A stretch of 64,000 bases of DNA from Bradyrhizobium cytisi (GCF_008123515.1 NZ_VSSR01000019.1:1-64000), one strand, 5' to 3'; positions 1 to 9,957 are shown, counted from the stretch's first letter. A program made the numbers and translations. The notes: generated by a model from the sequence alone, not told the origin.

Positions 1-36
1 CAGTCTCGAAGCGTGCCCACCCTACGATAGCTCGCG
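1..36. repeat. Partial copy of a dispersed palindromic repeat
   Basis: The first bases contain GAAGCGTGCCCACCCTACG, which matches one arm of the palindromic element at 55700-55787. Only one arm lies in the window, so it is either the edge of a full element or a half copy. It sits just after the stop of hslO and may help end transcription. Confidence 0.5.
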
Positions 37-54
37 ATAACGAAAGATAGGCGC

Positions 55-1074
55 TTACGCGTCTTCGACGCCCGCCTCATCCGGCGTGAACTCGTACACC
101 GATGAGCAGAACTCGCAGGTCACGACGACCTTGTCGTCCTTGACCATCGCCGAGCGGTCATCCGGCGAGAAGCTCTTCAACATGGAGGCGACCGCGTCGC
201 GTGAGCAGGAGCATTGCGCTTTCAAGACAAGCGGATTGAACACGCGCACGCCGCGTTCGTGGAAGAGGCGATAGAGCAGCCGCTCGCCGGAGAGATCGGG
301 ATCGATCAGCTCGACGTCCTCGACGGTTTCGATCAGCGAGCGCGCCTCGACCCAGGCATCGTCCTCGGCGACGGCGTGCACCTCGGCGCCCTCGGGCGCG
401 TCGCCGGGATGGAGATCGGCCTGCCGCGCGCGCTCCGGCGCCTTCGGCAAAAACTGCATCAGCATGCCGCCGGCGCGCCAGCGATGCTTGCCGCCGTCGC
501 TCGAGCGCCACTCCTCGCCGACCGCGAGGCGCACGCGTGTCGGGATCTGCTCGGAGCGCAGGAAATATTCGTGAGCGGCGTCTTCCAGGCTGCCGCCGTC
601 GAGCGCGACCAGACCCTGGTAGCGGCTCATGTCGGGACCCTGGTCGATGGTCATGGCGAGATGGCCGCGGCCGAGCAGCGCGCCGGAGTGCGAGCCAGTA
701 TTCTTGGCGTCACCGAGGCGCTCGGCGTCAAAGCGCGCATAGGCGCGCAGGCGATCCGGTGCCTGATAGTCCACCACCAGAAATGACACCGGCCCATCGG
801 TCTGGGCCTGGAGGATGAAGCGGCCCTCGAATTTCAGCGCCGAGCCGAGCAGCGTCGTCAGCACGATGGCCTCGCCCAGCAGCTTGCCGACCGGTGCCGG
901 ATAATCGTGCTTGGTCAGGATCTCGTCGAGCGCGGGGCCAAGCCGCACCAGCCGCCCGCGCACATCGAGCACGTCGACCTCGTAGGGCAGCACGGCGTCA
1001 TCGATCGGAACCGCGGACGGCGCGCGAACCGGGCCCTCGGGCCCGGTTTTCATGTCAGGGGATTGGGAAACCAT
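55..1074 (-). CDS. hslO: Hsp33 redox-regulated chaperone
   Basis: The product is a cytoplasmic holdase chaperone switched on by oxidative unfolding. The 339-residue protein has the Hsp33 N-terminal fold and a C-terminal zinc centre with CSC at about 288-290 and CEFC at about 320-323, the four cysteines that bind zinc when reduced and form disulfides when oxidised. The length is close to the alphaproteobacterial family (slightly longer than E. coli Hsp33). It lies upstream of and in the same direction as nothing obvious on its 3' side within the window; argF-argD lie behind it on the same strand, separated by a 255-base gap holding a palindromic repeat, so it may be transcribed partly with the arginine genes. 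The start is the first ATG of the frame; a later Met (residue 8) is possible. Confidence 0.92.
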   Translation of the reverse strand: MVSQSPDMKTGPEGPVRAPSAVPIDDAVLPYEVDVLDVRGRLVRLGPALDEILTKHDYPAPVGKLLGEAIVLTTLLGSALKFEGRFILQAQTDGPVSFLVVDYQAPDRLRAYARFDAERLGDAKNTGSHSGALLGRGHLAMTIDQGPDMSRYQGLVALDGGSLEDAAHEYFLRSEQIPTRVRLAVGEEWRSSDGGKHRWRAGGMLMQFLPKAPERARQADLHPGDAPEGAEVHAVAEDDAWVEARSLIETVEDVELIDPDLSGERLLYRLFHERGVRVFNPLVLKAQCSCSRDAVASMLKSFSPDDRSAMVKDDKVVVTCEFCSSVYEFTPDEAGVEDA

Positions 1075-1136
1075 GGCGCTTTATCTGGGGTCGGAGGTGG
1101 GAAATGGAAGGGGCGCGAGGGGACCTCGAATTCGGT

Positions 1137-1283
1137 GTCGTCCGGGGGCGCGCGCAGCGCGAACCCGGGACCATAACCACAGGATTACGCTATTGCTGTC
1201 GACGACAAACTCCGAGTCATCGCCAAAAGGGGTTCCTGTGGTTAAGGGTCCCGGATCTGCGCTTACGCTTGTCCGGGACGACA
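1137..1283. repeat. Dispersed palindromic intergenic element (family A)
   Basis: An imperfect inverted repeat fills most of the gap between argF and hslO. Arms at 1165-1184 and 1234-1254 pair almost completely (CCGGGACC.TAACCACAGGA against its complement), with outer CCGGG-rich arms. Related elements with a TCTCGTGyCCCGG edge occur at 8697, 20015 and 47778. The role is unknown; such elements can act as transcription terminators or mRNA stabilisers. Confidence 0.7.
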
Positions 1284-1329
1284 GCGGAGGATGGGGCCGC
1301 TCGCACAGCCACCTCGCCCCGCCACAGTG

Positions 1330-2253
1330 TTACTTCACCGCGTCGAAACACCAGGCCAGAATGCCCTTCTGCGCATGCAGGCGGTTTTCGGCCTCGTCGA
1401 ACACGACCGATTGCGGGCCGTCGATCACCTCGTCGGTGACCTCCTCGCCGCGATGGGCGGGCAGGCAGTGCATGAACAGCGCGTCGGGCTTGGCCAGCGA
1501 CATCAGCTTGGAATTGACCTGGTAGGGCTTGAGCACGTTGTGACGGTGCTCGCCTTCCTTGTCGCCCATCGACACCCAGGTGTCGGTGATGACGCAATCG
1601 GCGTCCTTCACGGCAGCCTCGGGATCGGTGCCGAGCACGATCGGCGCACCGGTGGCCTTGATGAAGTCGCGCATCACCTTCTTCGGAGCGAGCTCCGGCG
1701 GGGTTGCGACATTGAGGTTGAACTTGAAGCGCTCGGCGGCATGGGCCCAGGACGCCAGCACGTTGTTGTCGTCGCCGGTCCAGGCCACGGTGCGACCTTC
1801 GATCGGGCCGCGATGCTCTTCGTAAGTCAGGAGATCGGCCATCACCTGGCACGGATGCGAGCGCCGCGTCAGGCCGTTGATCACGGGCACGGTCGCGTTC
1901 GCCGCGAGCTCGAGCAGGGCCTCGTGATTGAGGATGCGGATCATGATGGCGTCGACATAGCGCGACAGCACTCGCGCGGTGTCGGCAATGGTCTCGCCGC
2001 GGCCAAGCTGCATCTCGGCGCCGGTGAGCATGATGGGCTCGCCGCCGAGCTGGCGCATGGCAACGTCGAACGACACGCGCGTGCGGGTCGACGGGCGCTC
2101 GAAGATCATCGCCAGCGTCTTGCCTTCGAGCGGCTTGACCGGCTGATGCGCCTTCTGCTTCGCCTTCATGGCGGAGGAGGCCGCGAGCATGCTCTTGAGC
2201 TCCGACAGCGGCAGCTCGTTGATATCGAGGAAGTGCTTTGGCGTCTTGCTCAT
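1330..2253 (-). CDS. argF: Ornithine carbamoyltransferase
   Basis: The enzyme makes citrulline from ornithine and carbamoyl phosphate in arginine biosynthesis. The 307-residue protein shows the carbamoyl-phosphate motif STRTR at 55-59, HPCQ in mid-protein and the ornithine-site motif [10 protein letters not shown] starting near 262, all hallmarks of the family, and has normal length. Its ATG overlaps the argD stop by one base, so the two genes are translationally coupled. A longer reading frame on the same strand overlaps it in another phase and is a shadow. Confidence 0.96.
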   Translation of the reverse strand: MSKTPKHFLDINELPLSELKSMLAASSAMKAKQKAHQPVKPLEGKTLAMIFERPSTRTRVSFDVAMRQLGGEPIMLTGAEMQLGRGETIADTARVLSRYVDAIMIRILNHEALLELAANATVPVINGLTRRSHPCQVMADLLTYEEHRGPIEGRTVAWTGDDNNVLASWAHAAERFKFNLNVATPPELAPKKVMRDFIKATGAPIVLGTDPEAAVKDADCVITDTWVSMGDKEGEHRHNVLKPYQVNSKLMSLAKPDALFMHCLPAHRGEEVTDEVIDGPQSVVFDEAENRLHAQKGILAWCFDAVK

Positions 2254-3455
2254 CAGCTGGCCGCCCGCTTGTTGCCTGAGAGCGCAGCGCAGGCGCGTTC
2301 AAGCCGGCCGACGCTGTCCTCGATCTCGGCTTCGGTGACGATCAAGGGCGGCAGGAAGCGCACGACATTGTCGCCAGCGCCGACGGTGAGCAGTTTTTCG
2401 TTGCGCAGCGCTGCGACCAGATCGCCGGAGGGCACCACGGCCTTGATGCCGATCAGGAGCCCCTCGCCGCGGACCTCGCTGACGACATCGGGGTGACGAT
2501 CGATCACGGAGGCGAGCTTCTGCTTGAGCAGCAGCGACATCTTCTGCACGTGGTCGAAGAAGCCGGGCTTGAGCATGACGTCGAGCACGGCGTTCGCGGC
2601 CGAGATCGCCAGCGGATTGCCGCCGAAGGTCGAGCCGTGCGAACCGGGCCCCATGCCGGTGGCCGCATCCGTGGTCGCCAGCACCGCGCCGATCGGGAAG
2701 CCGCCGCCGAGCGCCTTGGCCAGCGACATCACGTCAGGCGTGACGCCGGTGCGGCGGTGGGCGAAGAGATCGCCGGTGCGGCCCATGCCAGTCTGCACCT
2801 CGTCGAAGGCGAGCAGCAGGCCCTTCTCGTCGCAGAGCTGGCGCAATGCCCTCAGGAAAGAAGGCGTCGCCGAACGAACGCCGCCCTCGCCCTGGATCGG
2901 CTCGATCAGTATGCCTGCGGTCTGCGGACCGATCGCCTTCTTCACGGCCTCGATGTCGCCGTGCGGGATCTGGTCGAAGCCGTCCATCGGCGGACCGAAA
3001 CCTTCGAGATATTTTGCAGAGCCGGTCGCAGCCAGCGTCGCCAGCGTGCGTCCGTGGAAGGCGCCTTCGAAGGTGATGATGCGGTAGCGCTCCGGATGTC
3101 CTTTGGAGAAGTGATGATGGCGGACCAGCTTGATCACACCCTCCAGCGCTTCGGCGCCGGAATTGCAGAAGAACACGAAGTCCGCAAAACTCTCGTTGCA
3201 GAGACGCGCGGCGAGCTTCTCGCCGTCCGGGCTCTGGAACAGGTTCGACATGTGCCAGAGTTTTGTGGCCTGCTCCTGCAGCGCCTTGACCAGCGCGGGA
3301 TGGGCATGGCCGAGCGCATTCACCGCCACGCCCGAGGTGAAATCGAGATAGCGATCGCCATTGGTTGCGATCAACCAGACGCCTTCACCGCGCTCAAAAC
3401 CGATGTCGGTTCTGGCGAAAACGGGGAGCAAGTGCGGCGCTGCGCTGTTAGCCAT
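2253..3455 (-). CDS. argD: Acetylornithine aminotransferase
   Basis: This PLP-dependent class III aminotransferase converts N-acetylglutamate semialdehyde to N-acetylornithine. The 400-residue protein has the PLP-contact segment CNSGAEA at about 97-103, [12 protein letters not shown] near 217-228 and the Schiff-base lysine K247 in [14 protein letters not shown]. It is the first gene of an argD-argF pair, with a one-base overlap. Upstream lie a stable hairpin and a 19-base palindrome that could control the pair. It could also act on succinyl-diaminopimelate, as many ArgD proteins do. Confidence 0.95.
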   Translation of the reverse strand: MANSAAPHLLPVFARTDIGFERGEGVWLIATNGDRYLDFTSGVAVNALGHAHPALVKALQEQATKLWHMSNLFQSPDGEKLAARLCNESFADFVFFCNSGAEALEGVIKLVRHHHFSKGHPERYRIITFEGAFHGRTLATLAATGSAKYLEGFGPPMDGFDQIPHGDIEAVKKAIGPQTAGILIEPIQGEGGVRSATPSFLRALRQLCDEKGLLLAFDEVQTGMGRTGDLFAHRRTGVTPDVMSLAKALGGGFPIGAVLATTDAATGMGPGSHGSTFGGNPLAISAANAVLDVMLKPGFFDHVQKMSLLLKQKLASVIDRHPDVVSEVRGEGLLIGIKAVVPSGDLVAALRNEKLLTVGAGDNVVRFLPPLIVTEAEIEDSVGRLERACAALSGNKRAAS

Positions 3456-3528
3456 GATGGTCTCTTTGGATGTTTCGGACGGCCTGAAACTGCGTTGCGC
3501 AGCGCATCATTGGTCCGGAAAACGAAAC

Positions 3529-3587
3529 GTGCCGCCTTTTAAGGGCGGCACGCATCACTATCTTATGCTTGGCACCATTGGTGTCAA
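3529..3587 (-). promoter_or_regulatory. Hairpin and palindrome in the argD leader
   Basis: Reading toward argD on the minus strand there is first a 19-base palindrome at 3569-3587 (TTGGCACCA-T-TGGTGTCAA on the plus strand, one mismatch), then an 8-bp hairpin at 3529-3551 (GTGCCGCC / GGCGGCAC) followed by a T-rich tract, then about 73 bases to argD. The palindrome could be an operator and the hairpin an attenuator. This is inference from structure alone. Confidence 0.4.
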
Positions 3588-3615
3588 TGCCGCCCGGAAA
3601 GCCCCGCGAAACCCA

Positions 3616-3837
3616 GATTCCGTAGTCTTGCGGTGCCGAATTTGCGGGTTTTGGCCACGGAACATGTGGAAGCGAGTCGGCGGACTCTTGCGCGTGAGTC
3701 ACGCCATATTGTAGCGTCTGGCTTGTCAGATACGACATCTCGTGCAGCGATTCTGATCCCAAAAGTCCTCATGTACCGGCGTAAACGTTCGGGCGTATCA
3801 TTGCGCCCGGCGAGCCTTAAGGGATTCTGGCGGCACG
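3616..3837. promoter_or_regulatory. Cluster of six GANTC sites upstream of gcrA
   Basis: The 453-base gap between argD and gcrA holds no convincing gene. It contains six GANTC sites at 3616, 3674, 3683, 3696, 3749 and 3833. About one would be expected by chance in this length. GANTC is the CcrM adenine-methylation site, and GcrA is the factor known to read methylated GANTC promoters in Caulobacter. The sites are therefore likely part of a methylation-sensitive promoter for gcrA itself. Confidence 0.6.
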
Positions 3838-3908
3838 GATTTTTCGAGGCTTAGGCATTCGTTGTGCGGCCCCCAGGATGGCAGGCGCGCGGCGAAGGAA
3901 AGGGTGCA

Positions 3909-4418
3909 ATGACGGTTTTGACCTGGTCCGACGATCGCGTCGAACAGCTGAAAAAGCTCTGGGAGGCCGGACTTTCGGCCAGCCAGATCGCCGCTGAGCT
4001 TGGGAATGTCACCCGTAACGCCGTGATCGGCAAGGTTCACCGGCTCGGCTTGTCGGGCCGCGCCAAGAGCCCGTCTTCGGCAGCTCCGCGGCCGCGCAAG
4101 GCGCGTCCAGCGCCGCACATGATGCGGGTGAGCAGGCCCATCGCACGCGGCAATACCGCGCTGGCGCAGGCTTTCGAGGTCGAGGTCGAGGCTGAACCGG
4201 TCACCTACGACAACGTGGTACCGATGAGCCAGCGGCTGTCGCTGCTCGAATTGAACGAGGCGACCTGCCACTGGCCGGTCGGCGATCCCTCGAGCCCGGA
4301 TTTCTTCTTCTGCGGCGGCAAAGCGCTCTCCGGCCTGCCCTATTGCGCCCAGCACTCGCGGGTCGCGTATCAGCCGGCAGCGGATCGCAGGCGGGCCCCG
4401 GCGAAGCCGGCGCGGTAA
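3909..4418 (+). CDS. gcrA: GcrA cell-cycle regulator
   Basis: GcrA is an alphaproteobacterial transcription factor that binds sigma70 RNA polymerase and promoters with methylated GANTC. The protein (169 residues from this start) opens with MTVLTWSDDRVEQLKKLW, the family-typical N-terminus, followed by the DNA-binding GLSASQIAAELG...GKVHRLGLSGR segment. The C-terminal part has CHWPVGDPSSPDFFFCGG and YCAQHS, the conserved cysteine/histidine sigma-interacting domain. I chose the ATG at 3909 because GAAGGAAAGGG precedes it and family members start at this point; an upstream in-frame start at 3864 would add 15 unconserved residues. A strong terminator follows. Confidence 0.93.
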   Translation: MTVLTWSDDRVEQLKKLWEAGLSASQIAAELGNVTRNAVIGKVHRLGLSGRAKSPSSAAPRPRKARPAPHMMRVSRPIARGNTALAQAFEVEVEAEPVTYDNVVPMSQRLSLLELNEATCHWPVGDPSSPDFFFCGGKALSGLPYCAQHSRVAYQPAADRRRAPAKPAR

Positions 4419-4492
4419 GCTCAGCTCCAAACGACGTCGTCCCGGCCTGGTGCGCAATTGCGCACGGGCCGGAACGATCGGGAGAAGGATCG

Positions 4493-4515
4493 GCGCGCCT
4501 TTGGCGCGCTTTTTT
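4493..4515 (+). terminator. Rho-independent terminator of gcrA
   Basis: GCGCGCC-TTT-GGCGCGC forms a 7-bp stem (4493-4509) followed by six T residues at 4510-4515. It is 75 bases after the gcrA stop and just before the convergent end of phoB. A second palindrome, GTGCGCAATTGCGCAC, lies upstream at about 4451-4466. Confidence 0.85.
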
Positions 4516-4537
4516 GTCGAGGTCTGCTCAGGCCGTT

Positions 4538-5245
4538 TCAGGCCTGCTCGGCCTTCGCGAACCGATCGTCCAGCGCGTAGCCCGCGCCGCGGACGGTGCG
4601 GATCGGGTCCTGCTCGCGGCCGAGATTGAGCAGCTTGCGCAGGCGGCCGATATGCACATCGACGGTGCGCTCATCGATGTAGATGTCGCGGCCCCAGACA
4701 CTGTCGAGCAACTGCTCGCGCGAGAACACGCGACCGGGATGCTCCAGGAAGAACTCCAGCAGGCGATACTCGGTCGGGCCGAGATCGATCGGCCGGCCCG
4801 AGCGCGCCACGCGGCGCTTTTCGCGGTCGAGCTCGATGTCGCCGAACGCCAGAACGGTTGCGAGCCGCTCCGGACTTGCACGCCGGAGCAGGCCCTTCAC
4901 GCGCGCCAGGAGCTCGGGCACCGAGAACGGCTTGACGATGTAGTCGTCGGCGCCGGTCGCCAGGCCCCGCACCCGCTCGCTCTCCTCGCCACGCGCGGTG
5001 AGCATGATGATCGGCAGCTGCTTGGTGTCGGATCGCGCACGCAACCGCCGGCACAGCTCGATGCCTGATAGCCCCGGCAGCATCCAGTCAAGCACGATCA
5101 GATCGGGGATGTGCTCCTTGAGGCGGGTGTCGGCGTCGTCGCCGCGCATTACCGTCTCGACGTCATAGCCGTCGCCTTCGAGGTTGTAGCGGAGAAGCTC
5201 GGTCAGAGCTTCCTCGTCCTCAACCACCATAATGCGTGCGCCCAT
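4538..5245 (-). CDS. phoB: Phosphate regulon response regulator PhoB
   Basis: PhoB activates phosphate-starvation genes after phosphorylation by PhoR. The 235-residue protein has a receiver domain with acidic pocket E9-D10-E11, phospho-acceptor D53 (VLDWMLPG), T83 and K105 (VKPFS), then an OmpR-type winged helix (about 130-230) ending in RTVRGAGYALD. It is the last gene of phoR-pstSCAB-phoU-phoB, 22 bases after phoU. It would bind the Pho box found upstream of pstS. Length is as usual for the family. Confidence 0.95.
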   Translation of the reverse strand: MGARIMVVEDEEALTELLRYNLEGDGYDVETVMRGDDADTRLKEHIPDLIVLDWMLPGLSGIELCRRLRARSDTKQLPIIMLTARGEESERVRGLATGADDYIVKPFSVPELLARVKGLLRRASPERLATVLAFGDIELDREKRRVARSGRPIDLGPTEYRLLEFFLEHPGRVFSREQLLDSVWGRDIYIDERTVDVHIGRLRKLLNLGREQDPIRTVRGAGYALDDRFAKAEQA

Positions 5246-5267
5246 CGGGTCGTCGCTCCTTGCGTAA

Positions 5268-5984
5268 TCAGGTGTTCGGGACCGTGGTGGCGAAGGTCGT
5301 CATGTCGCCCTTCGGCCGCTTGTCGGTGATCGCCTGGCCTTCGATCATGTAGAACACGGTCTCGGCAATGTTGGTGGCATGGTCGCCGATCCGCTCGATG
5401 TTCTTGGCGCAGAACATCAGATGGATGCAGAACGAGATGTTGCGCGGATCCTCCATCATGTAGGTGAGGAGCTCACGGAACAGCGAGGTGCAGATGGCGT
5501 CGACTTCCTCGTCGCCCTTCCACACCGCCATCGCCGCCGGCAGATCGTGCGCGGCATAGGCGTCCAGCACCGACTTGACCTGCTGCTGCACGAGGTCGGT
5601 CATGTGCTCGAGGCCGCGGAACAGCTTGAGCGGATGGAAATCCGTCTCCAGCGCCGCGACGCGCTTGCCCATGTTCTTGGCGAGGTCGCCGATGCGCTCG
5701 AGATCGGTCGCGACGCGCATGGCGCCGACGATCTCGCGCAGATCCACCGCCATCGGCTGGCGGCGCGCGATCGTGAGCACGGCGCGCTCCTCGATCTTCT
5801 TCTGCAGCGTGTCGAGCTCGGCGTCGATGGCGACGACGCGCTGGCCGAGCGCGACGTCGCGGCGGATCAGCGCATCGACGGAATCGACGATCATGCGCTC
5901 GGCGATGCCGCCCATCTCGGCGACCAGGCGCGTGAGCTCCTGGAGGTCGGTGTCGAAGGCCTTTGCGGTATGTTCAGAACCCAT
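5268..5984 (-). CDS. phoU: Phosphate signalling protein PhoU
   Basis: PhoU links the Pst transporter to PhoR and keeps the Pho regulon off in high phosphate. The 238-residue product starts MGSEHTAKAFDTDLQ and is made of helical repeats with the two PhoU motifs (around DLERIGDLAKNMGKR and KNIERIGDHATNIAE). The frame stays open well upstream, antiphase to pstB, but the ATG at 5984 gives the normal family N-terminus and sits 11 bases after the pstB stop. Confidence 0.94.
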   Translation of the reverse strand: MGSEHTAKAFDTDLQELTRLVAEMGGIAERMIVDSVDALIRRDVALGQRVVAIDAELDTLQKKIEERAVLTIARRQPMAVDLREIVGAMRVATDLERIGDLAKNMGKRVAALETDFHPLKLFRGLEHMTDLVQQQVKSVLDAYAAHDLPAAMAVWKGDEEVDAICTSLFRELLTYMMEDPRNISFCIHLMFCAKNIERIGDHATNIAETVFYMIEGQAITDKRPKGDMTTFATTVPNT

Positions 5985-5995
5985 GTGCCGTCTCC

Positions 5996-6817
5996 TCAGC
6001 CGAACCGGCCGGTGATGTAATCCTGCGTGCGCCGGTCGGTCGGCGATGTGAATATCTTGCTGGTGTCGTCGAACTCTATCAGCTCGCCGAGATACATGAA
6101 GGCGGTCTTGTCGGAGACGCGGGCGGCCTGCTGCATGTTGTGGGTCACGATCGCGATCGTGTAGTTCTCGGACAGCTCCTGGATCAGCTCCTCGACCTTG
6201 GCGGTCGAGATCGGGTCGAGCGCCGAGCAGGGCTCGTCGAACAGGATCACCTCGGGCCGCACCGCAACGGTGCGGGCGATGCAGAGGCGCTGCTGCTGGC
6301 CGCCGGAGAGCGACAGGCCGGAGGCGTTGAGCTTGTCCTTGACCTCGTTCCACAGCGCGCCGCCGCGCAGCGCTTTCTCGACGCGGTCATCCATCTCGGA
6401 TTTCGAGATCTTCTCATAGAGACGGATGCCGAAGGCGATGTTCTCGTAGATCGTCATCGGGAACGGCGTCGGCTTCTGGAACACCATGCCGACGCGGGCG
6501 CGCAGCAGATTGAGGTCGAGCTTGGGGTCGAGGATGTTGGTCTGGTCGAGCATCAGCTGACCGGTGACGCGCTGGCCCGGATAGAGGTCGTACATCCGGT
6601 TGAAGATGCGCAGCAGGGTCGACTTGCCGCAGCCCGACGGGCCGATGAAGGCGGTGACCCGGTTGGTGCCGAGCGCCAGGTTGATGTTCTTCAGCGCGTG
6701 GTGCTCGCCGTAATAGAAGTTGAGGTTGCGCACCGTCACCTTGGCCGGCGCTTCGGGCAGCATCGGCGCCTGGGGCAGACCGCCGGCCGCGCTCATCGAT
6801 ACGGAAAGATCGGTCAT
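5996..6817 (-). CDS. pstB: Phosphate ABC transporter ATP-binding protein
   Basis: PstB is the ATPase of the high-affinity phosphate importer at the inner face of the membrane. The 273-residue protein has Walker [10 protein letters not shown] at 59-67, the ABC signature LSGGQQQR, Walker B VILFDEP and H-loop VTHNM. The ATG at 6817 overlaps the pstA stop as ATGA, which fixes the start; the upstream extension in the frame is a shadow. Confidence 0.96.
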   Translation of the reverse strand: MTDLSVSMSAAGGLPQAPMLPEAPAKVTVRNLNFYYGEHHALKNINLALGTNRVTAFIGPSGCGKSTLLRIFNRMYDLYPGQRVTGQLMLDQTNILDPKLDLNLLRARVGMVFQKPTPFPMTIYENIAFGIRLYEKISKSEMDDRVEKALRGGALWNEVKDKLNASGLSLSGGQQQRLCIARTVAVRPEVILFDEPCSALDPISTAKVEELIQELSENYTIAIVTHNMQQAARVSDKTAFMYLGELIEFDDTSKIFTSPTDRRTQDYITGRFG

Positions 6818-7659
6818 TTTGCGGTCCTCTCGGCGCTGAGAATGCGCGCGCCAATATTCAGGGCAAGAACGGTCAGGGTGATGAGCAGTGCGCCGCTCCA
6901 GGCGAGCTGCTTCCAATAGGCGTAGGGGCTCTGGACGAAGTTGTTGATGGTGACCGGCAGGTTCGCCATGGTCTTGTTCAGGCCGAGGCTGAAGAACTGG
7001 TTCGACAGCGCGGTGAAGAGCAGCGGCGCGGTTTCGCCGGCGACGCGGGCGGTCGCGAGCAGCACGCCGGTGATGAGACCGGATCGTGCCGCACGATAAG
7101 CGATCCGCTTGATCACCAGCGAGCGCGGCAGGCCGAGCGCGGAGGCCGCCTCGCGCAGCGCGTTCGGCACTAGTAGCAGCATGTCCTCGGTCGTGCGCAG
7201 CACCACCGGGATCACGATGACGGCGAGCGCGAGCGAGCCTGCGATCGCCGAGAAGCCACGCATCGGCACCACTACGGCGCCGTAGATGAACAGGCCGATG
7301 ATGATCGAGGGCGCCGACAGCAGGATGTCGTTGATGAAGCGGATCACCGAGGTCAGCTTGTCGTTGCGGCCGTACTCGGCGAGATAGGTGCCGGCAAACA
7401 GGCCGAGCGGCGCGCCGATGCCGACGCCGATCACGGTCATGATCAGCGAGCCGACGATGGCGTTGCGCAGGCCGCCTTCGGTCGAGCCCGGAGGCGGCGT
7501 GTCCGCAACGAACAGATCGAGGTTCAACCCCGCCAGGCCGTTATAGAACAGCGTAATCAGGATCAGTGCGAGCCAGGTGACGCCGAAGGCGGCGGCACCA
7601 AAGCAGAGCCCGCGGATCAGGATATCCTTGCGGCGGCGGCGCGAATAAATCGGGTTCAT
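6814..7659 (-). CDS. pstA: Phosphate ABC transporter permease PstA
   Basis: PstA is one of two membrane subunits of the phosphate importer. The 281-residue protein begins with a basic cytoplasmic tail (RRRRKD), has about six hydrophobic segments and the permease coupling motif in [22 protein letters not shown]. It starts one base after the pstC stop and overlaps pstB by four bases, so pstC-pstA-pstB are tightly coupled. Confidence 0.95.
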   Translation of the reverse strand: MNPIYSRRRRKDILIRGLCFGAAAFGVTWLALILITLFYNGLAGLNLDLFVADTPPPGSTEGGLRNAIVGSLIMTVIGVGIGAPLGLFAGTYLAEYGRNDKLTSVIRFINDILLSAPSIIIGLFIYGAVVVPMRGFSAIAGSLALAVIVIPVVLRTTEDMLLLVPNALREAASALGLPRSLVIKRIAYRAARSGLITGVLLATARVAGETAPLLFTALSNQFFSLGLNKTMANLPVTINNFVQSPYAYWKQLAWSGALLITLTVLALNIGARILSAERTAK

Positions 7660-7660
7660 G

Positions 7661-8650
7661 TTAGTTCCCCGCCTTCTTTTCCAGCCGCATCAGCATCAGC
7701 CGGGCGCCGGCCAGCACGAAGAACGTCAGCACGAACAGCAGCAGGCCGAGCAGGATCAGGCCGGACTGGTGCAGGCCGTCGCTCTCGGCGAATTCGGATG
7801 CGATCGCCGCCGAGATCGTGGTGCCCGGCGCGAAGATTGAGGACGAGATGCGGAACGAGTTGCCGATGATGAAGCTCACCGCCATGGTCTCGCCGAGCGC
7901 ACGGCCCAGCGCCAGCATGACGCCGCCGATGATGCCGACGCGGGTGTAGGGGATCACCACGCTGCGCACGACTTCCCAGGTGGTGCAGCCGACGCCGTAA
8001 GCAGCCTCCTTCAACACGGGCGGCACCGTCTTGAACACGTCGACCGAGATCGAGGTGATGAAGGGCAGCACCATGATGGCGAGGATCAGCGCGGCATTGA
8101 ACAGGCTGAGATAGGACGGGGGACCCGCGAAGATCGCACCCAGCACGGGGACGCCGTCAAAGATCTTGATCATGAAGGGCTGAAATGTATTGGCCAGGAA
8201 CGGACCCAACACGAAGAAGCCCCACATGCCGTAGATGATCGAGGGGATGCCGGCGAGCAGTTCGATGGCCATGCCGATCGGGCGGCGCAGCCATTGCGGG
8301 CAAAGCTCGGTGAGGAAGATCGCAATGCCGAGACCCACCGGAATGGCGATCAGCATCGCGATAAAGGAGGTGACGAGCGTACCATACATCGGTCCGAGCG
8401 CGCCGAGCACGGGCGGATCGGCCGACGGCGCCCAACGCTGCGTCCACAGGAACGCGAAGCCGTATTCCTTCATCGCAGGGAAGGCGCCGACGATCAGCGA
8501 CAGGATGATGCCGCCGAGAATGAGGAGCACCGAGATCGCGCTGAGCCGCGTGATCCAGTAGAAGGTGACGTCGCCGAGCTTGAACGCGCTCAAGGCCTTG
8601 GCGCGATCATATGGTCCGGCGTCGTCGATTACATCGCTCTGAACGGCCAT
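7661..8650 (-). CDS. pstC: Phosphate ABC transporter permease PstC
   Basis: PstC pairs with PstA to form the phosphate channel. The protein (329 residues from the ATG at 8650) has a first membrane segment near residues 33-60 and the coupling loop [26 protein letters not shown] at 8677 would add nine residues; I prefer the ATG because the extra residues look unconserved. The gene is separated from pstS by 178 bases carrying a palindromic repeat, which could lower expression of the membrane and ATPase subunits relative to the binding protein. Confidence 0.92.
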   Translation of the reverse strand: MAVQSDVIDDAGPYDRAKALSAFKLGDVTFYWITRLSAISVLLILGGIILSLIVGAFPAMKEYGFAFLWTQRWAPSADPPVLGALGPMYGTLVTSFIAMLIAIPVGLGIAIFLTELCPQWLRRPIGMAIELLAGIPSIIYGMWGFFVLGPFLANTFQPFMIKIFDGVPVLGAIFAGPPSYLSLFNAALILAIMVLPFITSISVDVFKTVPPVLKEAAYGVGCTTWEVVRSVVIPYTRVGIIGGVMLALGRALGETMAVSFIIGNSFRISSSIFAPGTTISAAIASEFAESDGLHQSGLILLGLLLFVLTFFVLAGARLMLMRLEKKAGN

Positions 8651-8696
8651 TTCTGCCACGCCGATCCCCTGTACCAAGAATATACGATTTTTATTG

Positions 8697-8820
8697 GTCT
8701 CGTGCCCCGAATGCGGCGCTAGCTGCGAAGCGTCGCGACGCTGATCCGGGGCCTCGTTCTTGTGGGTCCCGGCTCAGCGCAGCAGCGCTTTCACGCCGCT
8801 GCGCGTCCGGGACACGAGAG
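8697..8820. repeat. Dispersed palindromic intergenic element (family A)
   Basis: The outer edges TCTCGTGCCCCG and CCGGGACACGAGA are complementary, and inner arms around CAGCGCAGCAGCGC fold back as well. It lies between pstS and pstC inside the pst operon. The same element type occurs at 20015-20137 and 47778-47897. Confidence 0.75.
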
Positions 8821-8828
8821 GAGAGCGC

Positions 8829-9842
8829 TTAGCTCTTGATCTCGGCAGCCCAGGTCTTCTCGATCAGCTGGACGACGCTGTCGGGCATCGGGATGTAGTC
8901 GAGGTCTTCAGCCGCCTTGCCGCCGTTCTTGAACGCCCAGCGGAAGAACTTGATGGCTTCCTGCGAGGCCGCCTTGTCGGTGGCATCCTTGTGCATGAGG
9001 ATGAAGGTCGCAGCGGTGATCGGCCAGGACTTGTCGCCGGGCTGGTCGGTCAGGATGACGTAGTAGCCGGGAGCCTTGGCCCAGTCGGCATTGGAAGCGG
9101 CCGCCTGGAAACCTTCGACCGTCGGCTGCACCGGCTTGCCAGCCTTGTTGATGAGGCCGGTGTAGGTCAGCTTGTTCTGCTTGGCATAGGCGTACTCGAC
9201 ATAGCCGATCGAGTTCTTGGTCTGGCTGATGTTGCCCGACACGCCTTCGTTGCCCTTGGCGCCGACGCCAACCGGCCACTCGACGGCGGTGCCTTCACCC
9301 ACCTTGCTCTTCCAGTCGGCGCTGGCCTTGGAGAGGTAGTTGGTGAAGTTGAAGGTGGTGCCCGAACCGTCCGAGCGGCGGACCACGGTGATCGCGTCCG
9401 ACGGCAGCTTCACGTTCGGATTGAGCTTCTTGATCGCGGCGTCGTCCCACTTGGTGATCTTGCCGAGATAGATGTTGGCGAGGGTCTCGCCGTCGAACAC
9501 CAGCTCGCCCGGCTTGACGCCCTCGAGGTTGACGACGGGAACGATGGCGCCCATCACCATCGGCCACTGGGCGAGGCCGTCCTTCTCGAGCTGCTCGGCC
9601 TTGAGCGGCGCGTCGCTGGCGCCGAAGGTCACGGTCTTGGCCTGGATCTGCTTGATGCCGCCGCCTGAACCGATCGACTGGTAGTTCAGGCCGTTGCCTG
9701 TCTCCTTCTTGTAGGCATCAGCCCACTTCGAATAGATCGGGAACGGGAAGGTCGCGCCTGCGCCGGTGATATCGGCGGCAAAGGCCGCCGTCGTCGTTGC
9801 GGCGACCAAGCCGGCAGCGACGATCGTTTTGATGAAATTCAT
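8829..9842 (-). CDS. pstS: Periplasmic phosphate-binding protein PstS
   Basis: PstS captures phosphate in the periplasm for the PstCAB importer. The 337-residue precursor has a signal peptide ending [22 protein letters not shown]; the GAGATFP segment and the later [14 protein letters not shown] and [11 protein letters not shown] segments are the phosphate-binding signatures. I use the ATG at 9842, preceded by GGAGA at good spacing, instead of an ATG four codons upstream. The Pho box lies 98 bases upstream. Confidence 0.95.
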   Translation of the reverse strand: MNFIKTIVAAGLVAATTTAAFAADITGAGATFPFPIYSKWADAYKKETGNGLNYQSIGSGGGIKQIQAKTVTFGASDAPLKAEQLEKDGLAQWPMVMGAIVPVVNLEGVKPGELVFDGETLANIYLGKITKWDDAAIKKLNPNVKLPSDAITVVRRSDGSGTTFNFTNYLSKASADWKSKVGEGTAVEWPVGVGAKGNEGVSGNISQTKNSIGYVEYAYAKQNKLTYTGLINKAGKPVQPTVEGFQAAASNADWAKAPGYYVILTDQPGDKSWPITAATFILMHKDATDKAASQEAIKFFRWAFKNGGKAAEDLDYIPMPDSVVQLIEKTWAAEIKS

Positions 9843-9939
9843 GCTGGTCTCCATACAGGGGAGCGAAGCGCCATCAGCGCCCGATCGCGCTCCCCGCCGC
9901 CCCTTTAGGAGCGGTCGGCTGTGCTTTTACGAAGGTTTA

Positions 9940-9957
9940 GTGACAGTCGGATGACAC
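9940..9957 (-). promoter_or_regulatory. Pho box (PhoB operator)
   Basis: On the minus strand the sequence is GTGTCATCCGACTGTCAC, two copies of a CTGTCAT-like heptamer separated by four bases, which matches the canonical PhoB operator. It lies between phoR and pstS, so pstS-pstCAB-phoU-phoB can be induced from here while phoR has its own upstream promoter. Confidence 0.88.
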
